A DNA stretch of 64,000 nt from Rhodoblastus sp963804045 (GTDB lineage: Bacteria; Pseudomonadota; Alphaproteobacteria; Rhizobiales; Beijerinckiaceae): contig CAWDOR010000030.1 of assembly GCA_963804045.1 (NCBI GenBank), forward strand, positions 1-64,000. Reading direction: 5' to 3'. This document shows, one piece after another, positions 42,403 to 51,054 of this stretch (positions are counted from its first letter, which is position 1; every line of letters begins with the position of its first letter). The notes beneath the pieces are model-generated. The model was not told the DNA's origin and did no database searches. It worked only from the letters and a program-made list of their open reading frames with translations. A program made the position numbers and the translations under genes.

Positions 42403-44391
42403 TTTCCGTTTGAGCCCGTGCAGCACATCGACCAGCAGGTCGACATCCTCGCAGGTGTTGTAAAAGGCCAGAGAGGGCCGCACTGTGGCCTCCAGGCCGA
42501 ACCGGCGCAGGATCGGCTGAGCGCAATGATGGCCGGAACGCACCGCGATGCCCTCGGCGTCGAGCGCCTTGCCAACTTCCACCGTATCCTTGCCTTCGAG
42601 CACGAAGGAGAGCACGCTGGCCTTTTCCCTGGCCGTGCCGATCATGCGCAATCCCGGCACCGCCAGCATTTTGGCAGTGGCATATTCGAGCAGACCGTGC
42701 TCATAGGCGCCGATATTGGCCATGCCCAGTTGCTCGACATAATCGATGGCCGCGCCCAGGCCGACAGCGTCGGCGATATTGCCGGTGCCCGCCTCGAATC
42801 GCTCCGGCGGTCCGTTGAAAATCGTCCGTTCAAAGGTGACGTCGGCGATCATATTGCCGCCGCCCTGCCAGGGCGGCGTTTTCGCCAGCACCGCGTCGCG
42901 GCCGTAGACCGCGCCAATGCCGGTGGGGCCGAAAACCTTGTGGCCGGAGAAGACGAAGAAATCGCAGCCGATCGCCTGGACGTCCACCGGCATATGCGAC
43001 ACGGATTGCGCGCCATCGACCAGCACGCAGACGCCATGCTTATGCGCCAGCGCCGTCATTTCCGCGACCGGCGTCACCGTGCCCAAAGCATTGGAGACCT
43101 GGGTGAAGGCGGCGATTTTTGTTTTCGGCCCCAGCAGCTTCTCGAAAGCCTCGAGAATGATCTGGCCGTCGTCATCCACCGGCGCGACCCGCAGCTTGGC
43201 GCCAGTCTGGGCGCAAAGCTGCTGCCAGGGCACGATATTGGCGTGATGTTCGAGATGGCTGACGAGGATTTCGTCGCCCTCCTTCACATTGGCGCGGCCC
43301 CAACTCTGCGCCACGAAGTTTATTCCCTCGGTGGCGCCACGGACGAAAATAATGTCGCGGACGGAAGGCGCATTGAGAAAGCGGCGGGTTTTTTCCCGCG
43401 CGGCCTCATAGGCGTCGGTGGCGCGCGCCGCTAGCGCATGGGCGGCGCGATGGATGTTGGAGTTCTCGTGCTTGTAGAAATCCGAGATGCGCTCGATCAC
43501 CGAAAGCGGCTTTTGCGTGGTCGCGGCATTGTCGAGCCATACGAGCCGTTTGCCGCCATTGACGCGCTCTTGCAGGATGGGGAAATCGCGCTTGATCGTT
43601 TCGGGATCGAGCGGGAAGGCTGCGGCCCCGCGCGTCGGGCTGCTAAGCGGGCGCAGATCGAGTTCGAGGAAATTGTAATTGGCCTTGGGCGCGGAAAGGC
43701 TCTCGGCGGAAACGGTTTCCGGCAATTCCCCGGTTTTCGGCGCAGCCGAAACCGGCCCGGTGACAGGCGCAGCCGAAACCGGCCCCGTCGCCTGAGCGGC
43801 GGGGATGGAGACGGCCTGTGGCGCGGCGGGCAAGGCCGGGGCGGGCGTCGTGGCGACGGGCGCCTGAGCCAAGGCGCTTTCGGCGAGGAAATAGGCGCCG
43901 TCGTTCGAGGCCGCCGCGCCGGCGCCGTCAAATGGATGGACGCGATGGGCTTCAGGCACGAGCTGCGCGGTATCGCCGAGATTGAAGGGCGCGCCGGGGC
44001 CGACCGCGCCGGCGGAGGCGCCGGGCAGCGGCGGCTCGCCATAACCGGGCGGCAGCGCCGACAAACTCGGCGCATGGGGCAGTGTGAGATTGGGCGTCGG
44101 CACAATCGAGGGAATGGTCGAAGGCGGCAGGTCCGGAGGGCCGACCAAGGGATTGGCGGGCGTATAGGGCGCGGCGGTGGTCACGACATTGGGGGCAGGG
44201 AAAAAGGCTGGACTGGGCGGCGCCAAGGGCACGCCGGGATCGGCGCCAACCGCTGTCTGGCTCGGCGCCATCTGGAAAAAAGCATTGGCCATGCGGGCGA
44301 TCACGGCGGGGTCGGGGAAGCCAGAGTGCGCTCCCGGCGCGCTGTCGGGCGCCTCGGTCGAAAGTTCGGACGCGGAAAGGCCAGACGGCAT
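42400..44391 (-). CDS. Cysteine desulfurase with N-terminal encapsulin cargo-loading extension
   Basis: A 663-residue PLP enzyme that removes sulfur from cysteine. The catalytic part (about 260-663) is of the SufS/CsdA type: VWLDNAATTQKPLSVIER, LEHHANIVPWQQL, PLP Lys K485 in FSGHKVFGPTG, catalytic Cys C623 in RSGHHCAQPILRRFG. The first ~260 residues are a Pro/Ala/Gly-rich disordered extension with short conserved-looking islands: IARMANAFF (31-39), GAYFLAES (165-172), NYNFLELDLRPLS (238-250) and a doubled TGPVSAAP. Such extensions load cysteine desulfurase into family 2A encapsulins; IARMANAFF resembles the LARLANELF-type motif I recall for these cargos. The shell gene is immediately upstream (gap 69). 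Confidence 0.95.
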   Translation of the reverse strand: MPSGLSASELSTEAPDSAPGAHSGFPDPAVIARMANAFFQMAPSQTAVGADPGVPLAPPSPAFFPAPNVVTTAAPYTPANPLVGPPDLPPSTIPSIVPTPNLTLPHAPSLSALPPGYGEPPLPGASAGAVGPGAPFNLGDTAQLVPEAHRVHPFDGAGAAASNDGAYFLAESALAQAPVATTPAPALPAAPQAVSIPAAQATGPVSAAPVTGPVSAAPKTGELPETVSAESLSAPKANYNFLELDLRPLSSPTRGAAAFPLDPETIKRDFPILQERVNGGKRLVWLDNAATTQKPLSVIERISDFYKHENSNIHRAAHALAARATDAYEAAREKTRRFLNAPSVRDIIFVRGATEGINFVAQSWGRANVKEGDEILVSHLEHHANIVPWQQLCAQTGAKLRVAPVDDDGQIILEAFEKLLGPKTKIAAFTQVSNALGTVTPVAEMTALAHKHGVCVLVDGAQSVSHMPVDVQAIGCDFFVFSGHKVFGPTGIGAVYGRDAVLAKTPPWQGGGNMIADVTFERTIFNGPPERFEAGTGNIADAVGLGAAIDYVEQLGMANIGAYEHGLLEYATAKMLAVPGLRMIGTAREKASVLSFVLEGKDTVEVGKALDAEGIAVRSGHHCAQPILRRFGLEATVRPSLAFYNTCEDVDLLVDVLHGLKRK

Positions 44392-44460
44392 TTTTTGATC
44401 CTGCGCGTATTGATGGAAACGGGAAACGGCGGCGCGCCTTTTGGCGCGCCGCCGCGAGGC

Positions 44461-45420
44461 TTACTTGCCTTTTTTGGCGTAAGTGTCGGGATAGTCGTGA
44501 TATTTTCCGAGATCGACATCTTCGAGGATCGCCAGCGCGTCATGAGTGAGCACGGCGGTCGAGCAATAGAGCGAGATCAGATAGGAGGCGATGGCCTTGC
44601 GGTTGATGCCCATGAAGCGCACCGACAGGCTTGGCGCCACCTCGCCGGGAATGCCGGGCTGGAACAGGCCGATCACGCCCTGGCGCTTCTCGCCGGTGCG
44701 CAGCAGCAGAATCTTGCTTTTGCCCTTGTCGTCTACCGGCAGCTTGTCCGAAGGAACCAGGGGAATGCCACGCCAGGTGAGGAAGGGCGAGCCGAACAGG
44801 GTTGCGGTTGGCGGCGGCACGCCGCGGCGGGTGCATTCGCGGCCAAAGGCGGCGATGGCGCGCGGGTGGGCCAGAAAGAACGCCGGCTCTTTCCACACCT
44901 TGGTCAGCAGCTCGTCGAGATCGTCGGGCGTGGGCGCGCCGGTGCGGGTCTTGATGATCTGCGACTTGTCGGTGTTGGCGATCAGGCCGTAATCGCCATT
45001 GTTGATGATTTCGTTTTCCTGCTTCTCCTTCACCTTCTCGATCAGCAGGCGCAGCTGCTCCTGAATCTGATCGTAGGGATGGCTGTAGAGGTCGGAGACG
45101 CGGGTCTGCACGTCGAGGACGGTGGTTACCGCATTGAGCGAATATTCGCGCGGCGCGTCCTCGTAATCGACGAAGGTTTCCGGCAGGTCGGCGTCGCGGT
45201 CGCGCGCCGGCGAGCATTGCACGTCGGCGTCGGACAGGGCTTGTCCCTCCTTGACGCGGTTGAGGCGATAGATGCCGGCCTCGACCGGGGTCCAGGGCAG
45301 GAAGGACACCAGCCAGCGCGGGGTGACGCCCGACCATTGCGCCCTGGTCTTGGTGGCGTTGGCGAGCTGCCTTGCGGCGGACTCGCTCAGGGTTCTACGG
45401 ATTTCGACGTCGTCGGACAT
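44461..45420 (-). CDS. srpI: Family 2A encapsulin shell protein (SrpI-like)
   Basis: A 319-residue HK97-fold shell protein of the SrpI/MMP-I family, which self-assembles into a nanocompartment. Family stretches: RRTLSESAARQLANATKTRA, SFLPWTPVEAGIYRLNRVKE, LPETFVDYEDAPREYSLNAV, EKQENEIINNGDYGLIANT, and near the C-terminus LSVRFMGINRKAIASYLISL. ATG at 45420 has GAGG five bases upstream; an ATG at 45441 is less likely. Its partner desulfurase follows directly. Family 2A shells hold cysteine desulfurase and have been reported to store elemental sulfur. Cysteine synthase and serine acetyltransferase are divergent on the other side. Confidence 0.95.
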   Translation of the reverse strand: MSDDVEIRRTLSESAARQLANATKTRAQWSGVTPRWLVSFLPWTPVEAGIYRLNRVKEGQALSDADVQCSPARDRDADLPETFVDYEDAPREYSLNAVTTVLDVQTRVSDLYSHPYDQIQEQLRLLIEKVKEKQENEIINNGDYGLIANTDKSQIIKTRTGAPTPDDLDELLTKVWKEPAFFLAHPRAIAAFGRECTRRGVPPPTATLFGSPFLTWRGIPLVPSDKLPVDDKGKSKILLLRTGEKRQGVIGLFQPGIPGEVAPSLSVRFMGINRKAIASYLISLYCSTAVLTHDALAILEDVDLGKYHDYPDTYAKKGK

Positions 45421-45453
45421 TGGATCCTCGTGCTCAAGCAAAGGCGACCTCGT

Positions 45454-45500
45454 GTAAGAGAATAATTTTCTTTTTTAATAGAAAAATAGTCTCTTTACTG
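45454..45500 (-). promoter_or_regulatory. IscR/Rrf2-like AT-rich box, before the encapsulin
   Basis: Gene-strand GAGACTATTTTTCTATTAAA then an A/T run. The match to the consensus (GACTA ... ) is partial. About 35-80 bases upstream of the shell gene. Confidence 0.4.
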
Positions 45501-45740
45501 ATTCATCGGCCCCGTCCGGAGTGTTACGGCGCCTTTCTCATCCGAGCAAGAGGTTAGTTGATATAGAAATGGAAAAATGAAATCTATAAATTATGTGGGA
45601 GAGCGGCGGGGTTGCACGAGTATTGGCCAGCCTCCTGCCCCCGCTTCGCGAACTCTACGGTGTTTGTCCTCTGACGAGCGGAGCTCCGACCGCAGATGCA
45701 AAAAACCGGGCGGGCGCCACAAAAACAGCTTTGCCTCAAG

Positions 45741-45775
45741 GAAAATAATTGATAATTTCTATAGAATAAATTGTT
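45741..45775 (+). promoter_or_regulatory. IscR/Rrf2-like AT-rich box, before cysK
   Basis: GATAATTTCTATAGAATAAA then TTG; TATAGAATAAATTG matches the GATAGAWTTTAT block loosely. A second AT-rich site with CTATAAATTATG is at 45560-45594. Confidence 0.45.
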
Positions 45776-45807
45776 TCAAGTGCGCCATCTTTCAATGGAG
45801 ACCCCCA

Positions 45808-46785
45808 ATGGCCAAATGGTTTGAAGACAATTCCCAGTCCATCGGTCATACGCCGCTGGTTCGCCTCGATCGGGTGATCGATCATGCGCCGGCGACGGTG
45901 CTGGCCAAGATCGAAGGCCGCAATCCCGCCTATTCCGTCAAATGCCGCATTGGCGCCGCCATGATCTGGGACGCCGAACAGAAGGGCCTGCTCGGTCCCG
46001 GCAAGGAAATCATCGAGCCGACCTCCGGCAATACCGGCATTGCCTTGGCCTATGTCGCGGCCGCGCGCGGCATTCCGCTGACCCTGACCATGCCCGAGAC
46101 CATGAGCCTGGAGCGCCGCAAATTGCTGATCGCCTTCGGCGCCAGGCTGGTCCTGACCGAAGGGCCGCGCGGCATGTCCGGGGCCGTCGCCAAGGCAGAG
46201 GAAATCGCCGCCTCCAACCCCAACCGCTATGTGCTGCTGCAGCAGTTCAAGAACCCGGCCAATCCCGCGATCCACGAAAAGACCACCGGCCCGGAAATCT
46301 GGGACGACACCGACGGCGCCGTCGATATTTTCATTTCCGGCGTGGGCACTGGCGGCACCATCACCGGCGTGTCCCGCTTCATAAAGCAAACCAAGGGCAA
46401 GGCGATCCAGGCGGTGGCGGTCGAGCCGGAAGCCAGCCCGATTCTCACCCAGAAACGTGCCGGCGACGCGCTGAAGCCCGGCCCGCACAAGATCCAGGGC
46501 ATTGGCGCCGGATTTGTGCCCGATGTCCTTGACATCTCATTGATCGATTCCGTCGAACAGATCGGCAATGACGAGGCCATCCTCTACGCTCGCCGCCTTG
46601 CCAAGGAGGAGGGAATTCTCTCCGGCATTTCCTCCGGCGCGGCGGTCGCGGTCGCGGCGCGCCTGGCGAAAAAACCTGAAAACGCTCACAAGACCATCGT
46701 GGTCATCCTCCCCGACTCCGGCGAGCGCTATCTCAGTTCGGTGCTGTTCGAAGGGCTGTTCGACGCCAAGGGTCTGGCTGCGTGA
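45808..46785 (+). CDS. cysK: Cysteine synthase A
   Basis: A 325-residue PLP enzyme making cysteine from O-acetylserine and sulfide. The substrate loop IIEPTSGNTGIALAY, phosphate-binding SGVGTGGTITGVSRF and C-terminal SGISSGAAVAVAARL are all intact. The PLP Lys would be in YSVKCRIGAAM, where the usual motif is SVKDRIG: Asp is replaced by Cys (K45-C46), as in some CysK and many chloroplast forms. The stop codon overlaps the start of the serine acetyltransferase gene (GTGA), so both steps of cysteine synthesis are translationally coupled. A GGAG precedes ATG 45808. Confidence 0.95.
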   Translation: MAKWFEDNSQSIGHTPLVRLDRVIDHAPATVLAKIEGRNPAYSVKCRIGAAMIWDAEQKGLLGPGKEIIEPTSGNTGIALAYVAAARGIPLTLTMPETMSLERRKLLIAFGARLVLTEGPRGMSGAVAKAEEIAASNPNRYVLLQQFKNPANPAIHEKTTGPEIWDDTDGAVDIFISGVGTGGTITGVSRFIKQTKGKAIQAVAVEPEASPILTQKRAGDALKPGPHKIQGIGAGFVPDVLDISLIDSVEQIGNDEAILYARRLAKEEGILSGISSGAAVAVAARLAKKPENAHKTIVVILPDSGERYLSSVLFEGLFDAKGLAA

Positions 46786-47723
46786 ATCTGGTCGAAACCG
46801 GTTTTGCCGAAGAAGCTGGCGATCTCCCCATCGCCGAGATCGCCGGCCAATTGCGTGCGCTGCGCGCGGCGGCCCAGGCGCGGCGCTATCGTGGCGCGCC
46901 GCCTGATCTGCCCTCGCGCGGCGAAACCGTGGCGGCGGTGGAAGGCCTGGTCGCGGCCTTGTTTCCCCGTCATTTCGGTCCTGCCGGCCTGCGCGCGAAA
47001 GAGGTCGATGACTTTGTCGCGCGCAAGCTCGGCGACAGCCTTGCGACCCTGCGCCATCAGATCGAACTGGAGCTGCGGCTGGCCGGCGAGCGCGAGGGCC
47101 ACGCCCATGCGCTGACCCGCCACGCGGCGAAAATCACCGCGGAATTCGCTCTGGAGTTGCCAAAAATCCGCACATTGCTCGACGCTGACATTCGCGCCGC
47201 CTTTACCGGAGATCCCTCGGCGAAAAGCATAGACGAAGTGGTGTTCTGTTTCCCCGGCGTCGCCGCGGTGACGCGCCATCGCCTCGCCCACCGTCTCTAC
47301 AAGCTCGGCGCGCCGATGCTGGCGCGAATTGTCGCGGAAAAAGCCCATTCCGAGACCGGCATCGACATTCACCCTGGCGCGACCATCGGCGAGGGCTTTT
47401 TCATCGATCACGGCACCGGCGTGGTGATCGGCGAAACCACTGTCATCGGGCGAAATGTCCGGCTCTATCAAGCGGTGACTCTGGGCGCGAAAAGGTTTGC
47501 TACCGACGGCGAAGGGCAATTGCTGAAAAACTATCCGCGCCATCCCATCGTCGAAGACGATGTGGTGATCTATGCCGGAGCCACCGTGCTCGGCCGCATC
47601 ACGCTCGGCAAGGGCGCATCCATCGGCGGCAATGTCTGGTTGACGCATAGCGTCCCCGCCGGCGCCGCAATCACCCAGGCCAAGGCCAGCGAAGATCTCT
47701 GGCTCGACGGCGGCGGAATCTGA
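46782..47723 (+). CDS. Serine O-acetyltransferase (EpsC/SrpH-like)
   Basis: A 313-residue serine acetyltransferase. The N-terminal half is helical (VAAVEGLVAALFPRHFGPAG, LRHQIELELRLAGEREGH); the C-terminal half is the beta-helix (SETGIDIHPGATIGEGFFID, HGTGVVIGETTVIGRNVRLY, DDVVIYAGATVLGRITLGKG). It is distinct from the cysE at 25214 and of the EpsC/SrpH type found with family 2A encapsulins. It begins with GTG at 46782, inside the cysK stop, so the two are coupled. Its end abuts the converging PepSY gene. Confidence 0.95.
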   Translation: MNLVETGFAEEAGDLPIAEIAGQLRALRAAAQARRYRGAPPDLPSRGETVAAVEGLVAALFPRHFGPAGLRAKEVDDFVARKLGDSLATLRHQIELELRLAGEREGHAHALTRHAAKITAEFALELPKIRTLLDADIRAAFTGDPSAKSIDEVVFCFPGVAAVTRHRLAHRLYKLGAPMLARIVAEKAHSETGIDIHPGATIGEGFFIDHGTGVVIGETTVIGRNVRLYQAVTLGAKRFATDGEGQLLKNYPRHPIVEDDVVIYAGATVLGRITLGKGASIGGNVWLTHSVPAGAAITQAKASEDLWLDGGGI

Positions 47724-49247
47724 TCACTCCGCCGCGCTGGCCCGCGCTGTCGCTCTTTCCTCGCGGGCGATGCGGCGCGCGTCATAGGTCATGTTGAGCC
47801 GCCGCCAGGCGAGGGTCGCGGCGGTGACTGCCAGCGTCAGCCCCAACGAGACAATCGTCAGCATCCACGCATACCACAGCGGCCTATAGGCGCCGAGCCA
47901 GCCGAAATCCCAGTGATGGATCGCCTGATAAAGCCAGCGATAGGCGCGGCGGCTGGAATCCTGCTTGAGCAGCAGCCTTCCGTCGGCGGAGTCGATATAG
48001 AGCCGCGAGCCAGGTTTATCGGCGAGATCGACGCGCATCACAGGCAGCGGCCGGTCGAGCGCGGTCTGCCGACGGTTACGATAATAGTAGGAATCATAGT
48101 CGTCGATTTCGCCGAAAGCGGCGATGGCGCGGTCGCCGGCCAGCCGCAAGGCGGCGTCGAGCAACGCCTCCCGGTCGAATTGGGCCTCATTGCCGTCGAG
48201 CGCCAGTTTGACCCCCTCCGGCGTGAGCCCATAGACGACGACCCGATTGCCGAGCCGGCGCCAGACGATTTCCGCCAGACCGCCCGTTGCGCTGTCCTTC
48301 AAATGAAGCGGCGGCGTCGCGCCCGGCTTGCCAATGAAAGCCGCCAGTTCCTTGGCGCTGGCGTTGGCGGGCGAAAAAAAACCCAGGGGATTGGTGGTCA
48401 TCACCCCCGAAAAGGCCCAGAGCGTGGCGAATGTCCCGCCGATCAGCCCGGCCCAGAAATGGATCGCCAGCGATTTCAGGCGATAGGGCTGCCGGCGTCC
48501 GCCGGAATAGGTCGGGTGGCCCCAAAAACCGGGTCGCCAGCGAATCCAGCCGACGATCAGGCCGGTGAGGCCGGCGACGAAGGCGAAGCCGCCGGCCCAG
48601 GCGAGCACGGTCCGTCTGGTCTCGCCGAGGAAATCCAAGAAATGGAAATTGTGAATCCAGCTCGACGCATAATAGAGTCCGCGCGAAAATGCGGTCGCCG
48701 CCGCCAGCACTTCGCCGCTGCGCGCCGATACAATGATCTCAGTGCCGTTGCCGTCCTCGACCGCCAGCCGGTGGAACGGGCCGAGACCCTGGCTGTTGCG
48801 AACGAAGGCCGGCGCCTCGCCCAGATCGAGGGCGACGACATTGGCCTGGTTTTCCGACTCGCCTGGCGCCGCCAGCCAGGCCTCGGCGATTTTCACCGCC
48901 TGAGCGGCGTCGAATTCATGGCGCGCGCCCGTCGTCGCGTCGAGCGCCACAGCCTCGCCGGAAACCGTCCGGAACAGCCAGTAAACCGTGTCGCCGGCGC
49001 GAACCAGCCGAGCCTCGCCGGGCAATTCGCCCTTCACCCCGCTGCGGGCCCAGGCTTGGGCGGCGTCGAGCCAGGCGCCCTGCGGCGCAAGCTGTTCGGC
49101 ATGGGCGAGCTGCGCGGCGCGATCGGCCGCCGGGGAGCCCGTGAGAATGATGAGCAGGCCGGAGCCGAACCAGAGGGCCATGAACAGGGCCAGCGCCACG
49201 CCGCCCCAGCGATGGACAAACAGAAGCTTTTGCATGGTGCGCCCCAT
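47724..49247 (-). CDS. PepSY-associated membrane protein
   Basis: A 507-residue inner-membrane protein with four to five membrane segments (WGGVALALFMALWFGSGLLI, AGGFAFVAGLTGLIVGWIRW, AIHFWAGLIGGTFATLWAFS, LTIVSLGLTLAVTAATLAW) and PepSY-type periplasmic parts (ASSWIHNFHFLDFLGETRR, YQAIHHWDFGWLGAYRP). Histidines in WIHNFHF and IHHWDF could bind heme. Such proteins act in iron/heme reduction or uptake. It is the last gene of an operon beginning with the Omp25-like barrel. Start 49247 or 49235. Confidence 0.87.
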   Translation of the reverse strand: MGRTMQKLLFVHRWGGVALALFMALWFGSGLLIILTGSPAADRAAQLAHAEQLAPQGAWLDAAQAWARSGVKGELPGEARLVRAGDTVYWLFRTVSGEAVALDATTGARHEFDAAQAVKIAEAWLAAPGESENQANVVALDLGEAPAFVRNSQGLGPFHRLAVEDGNGTEIIVSARSGEVLAAATAFSRGLYYASSWIHNFHFLDFLGETRRTVLAWAGGFAFVAGLTGLIVGWIRWRPGFWGHPTYSGGRRQPYRLKSLAIHFWAGLIGGTFATLWAFSGVMTTNPLGFFSPANASAKELAAFIGKPGATPPLHLKDSATGGLAEIVWRRLGNRVVVYGLTPEGVKLALDGNEAQFDREALLDAALRLAGDRAIAAFGEIDDYDSYYYRNRRQTALDRPLPVMRVDLADKPGSRLYIDSADGRLLLKQDSSRRAYRWLYQAIHHWDFGWLGAYRPLWYAWMLTIVSLGLTLAVTAATLAWRRLNMTYDARRIAREERATARASAAE

Positions 49248-49254
49248 TGCTCGG

Positions 49255-49683
49255 TCAGTTCAACAGATGCGCCGGCGGCTGCGGATTGTTCGCCGGATTC
49301 GTGTCATATTTATTGAGTTTTTCGACCAGGCCGCCGCCGACCAAAGATTGAAGATCGGCCTCCAAAGCTTCCGCAGCCTCTTGCCCGTAAACTTCCTCAC
49401 CCTTGACGTGGAAGGTCACCACCTTCTTGTGCTTGGCGGCCTTGACTGGGTCCTCGATCGCGACCTTGGTCCATTTGTACAGCGGGAGATCCCGCTCGCC
49501 CTTGGCTTCGGCCTCCGCGACATAGCGGGCGAAAGCCTCGTATTGGTTGAGGATCTGCGCCTCATGGCGCTGGGCTATGGCGATGAGCGGCGCCAGTTCG
49601 GGCGCTTCGCGCTTTTCACGCACGAGTTCGGCGGTCTTGTCGGTCAAGGTGGCGCGAATTTGATACTCCCAGGCGTCGCTCAT
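49255..49683 (-). CDS. Conserved-looking hypothetical protein in the PepSY operon
   Basis: A 142-residue soluble protein without signal peptide (AWEYQIRATLTDKTAELVRE, KVVTFHVKGEEVYGQEAAEA, YDTNPANNPQPPAHLLN). It lies 7 bases before the PepSY gene and 10 bases after the heme-binding protein gene, so all three are one unit. No family recognised. Confidence 0.75.
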   Translation of the reverse strand: MSDAWEYQIRATLTDKTAELVREKREAPELAPLIAIAQRHEAQILNQYEAFARYVAEAEAKGERDLPLYKWTKVAIEDPVKAAKHKKVVTFHVKGEEVYGQEAAEALEADLQSLVGGGLVEKLNKYDTNPANNPQPPAHLLN

Positions 49684-49693
49684 CGCTTGTTCC

Positions 49694-50221
49694 TCATTTC
49701 AACCGGGCTTCGATTTTCGCCACGCCAGCCTTGGCGTAAGCTTCATCCTTGTCGGAGCCGCGCGCGCCGCCGACGCCAATGGCGCCGATCACTTGGTCAT
49801 TGACCTTGAGCAGCACCGCGCCGGCGCGGGCCAGATAAGCGGGATTGGCGGCGATTTTGTCGGCCAGTTCCTTGTTGGTCTTGATCTCCTCGGCGAGCTG
49901 TCCCGAGGGCTCCTTGAAGGCCAGGGCCGCCTGGGCCTTGAAATTGCTGTTCTGCACGGCGCGCGGACCGGTTCCGTCGGAGACCAGCACAAGCTTGATC
50001 ACGCCGACGGAATCGATCACGGTCACCGCGACCTTCTGCTCTCCGGCCTTGGCGGCTTCCAATGCGGCCTGCGCGGCTTCGACGGCGAGATCGAGCGCCG
50101 GGCCGCGCGCCGGGGGCGGCGGCGGATTTTGCGGCGCGCCGGCGGGGGCAGGCGCGTTTTGGGCGAGTGCGGCGGTGACGCCAGCGAGAAGAACCAAAGC
50201 GGCAAGCGGAAGTTTTTTCAT
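49694..50221 (-). CDS. GlcG/HbpS-family heme-binding protein, exported, paralogue 2
   Basis: A 175-residue protein with signal peptide (KKLPLAALVLLAGVTAALAQ), a Pro-rich linker, and a GlcG/HbpS domain: VAVTVIDSVGVIKLVLVSDG, RAVQNSNFKAQAALAFKEPS, LLKVNDQVIGAIGVGGARGS. It is related to the protein at 26228 but has the extra linker. It sits between an outer-membrane barrel and the PepSY protein, suggesting a heme- or cofactor-related envelope path. Confidence 0.9.
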   Translation of the reverse strand: MKKLPLAALVLLAGVTAALAQNAPAPAGAPQNPPPPPARGPALDLAVEAAQAALEAAKAGEQKVAVTVIDSVGVIKLVLVSDGTGPRAVQNSNFKAQAALAFKEPSGQLAEEIKTNKELADKIAANPAYLARAGAVLLKVNDQVIGAIGVGGARGSDKDEAYAKAGVAKIEARLK

Positions 50222-50277
50222 GACAGGTCTCACGGATGTGCGGGATGCGCGTCGGCTGGCCCCGCGAGTTGAAGGCG

Positions 50278-51003
50278 TCAATATTTGGCGGCGACGGTCG
50301 CGGGCTCTTCCTTGCCCCAGTGATAGGCCAGACCGAGACGGAACGTGCTGGCATAGGGCTTCTCGGCATAGAGCGTGGCGGCGCTCGTATAGGGCCGGGT
50401 GATCGCGTCGAACTGGTAATAGCGATATTCGAATTTGCCCGACCAGTTTCTGGTGAAGGCATATTCGACGCCGCCGCCGACGTCATAGCCGTTCAGGCTG
50501 GTGGATAACCCGGCCACCTGAACGCTGTTGTTCAGCACGGCGCTATTGGCGTTGGCGAAAGCATAGCCGCCGACCGCATAGATCAGATAATTCTTGACGG
50601 CATAGCCCAAGCGCCCGTCGATCGAACCGATCCAGTCATGATGGGCGTTGACCGAATAGGGCGTGGCGAAAGTCGTGGAATCGCCAAAACTGCCCTTGTC
50701 GCCGAGGGCGTTGAATTCGGCTTCGGCGCCGACGACAATTTGCTGAATTTGATAATTATAGCCGCCATGGACGCCGCCGAACACGCCACTGTCGCCGAAG
50801 CTCTTGCGGTAAGTCGAAGCCGGCAGGGAGAAATCGGTCTGGCCGAAAGCGCCGCCGAGCTGGACGCCGCCATAAAAGCCGGTCCAGTTGTAGTTGGCGA
50901 TAACCGGCGGCGCTGGCGGCGCCTTCGACGACGGCAGATCGCCGGCTTGGGCGGCGCCGGCGAAGGCCGTGGCGGCGAGGAGGGAAAGCACAAATTCACG
51001 CAT
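50278..51003 (-). CDS. Omp25/RopB-like outer-membrane beta-barrel
   Basis: A 241-residue porin-like protein. Signal peptide (EFVLSLLAATAFAGAAQA), then AGDLPSSKAPPAPPVIANYN and NWTGFYGGVQLGGAFGQTD, the Hyphomicrobiales Omp25 start; beta-strand pattern through FSGKFEYRYYQFDAIT-like text to FRLGLAYHWG near the C-terminus. First gene of the operon with the heme-binding and PepSY proteins; an AT-rich box is upstream. Confidence 0.92.
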   Translation of the reverse strand: MREFVLSLLAATAFAGAAQAGDLPSSKAPPAPPVIANYNWTGFYGGVQLGGAFGQTDFSLPASTYRKSFGDSGVFGGVHGGYNYQIQQIVVGAEAEFNALGDKGSFGDSTTFATPYSVNAHHDWIGSIDGRLGYAVKNYLIYAVGGYAFANANSAVLNNSVQVAGLSTSLNGYDVGGGVEYAFTRNWSGKFEYRYYQFDAITRPYTSAATLYAEKPYASTFRLGLAYHWGKEEPATVAAKY

Positions 51004-51054
51004 AGGCTGTCCTTGGCGTTAAGCGGGGAAACCGGCCCCGCAAACCGGCATATA

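Larger units (their letters stand above)
45421..45807. other. Divergent control region between encapsulin and cysK, 387 bp
   Basis: AT-rich by the standards of this genome. It contains AT-rich boxes of Rrf2 type near both ends (45454-45500 toward the shell gene; 45560-45594 and 45741-45775 toward cysK). I see no gene. Confidence 0.6.
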
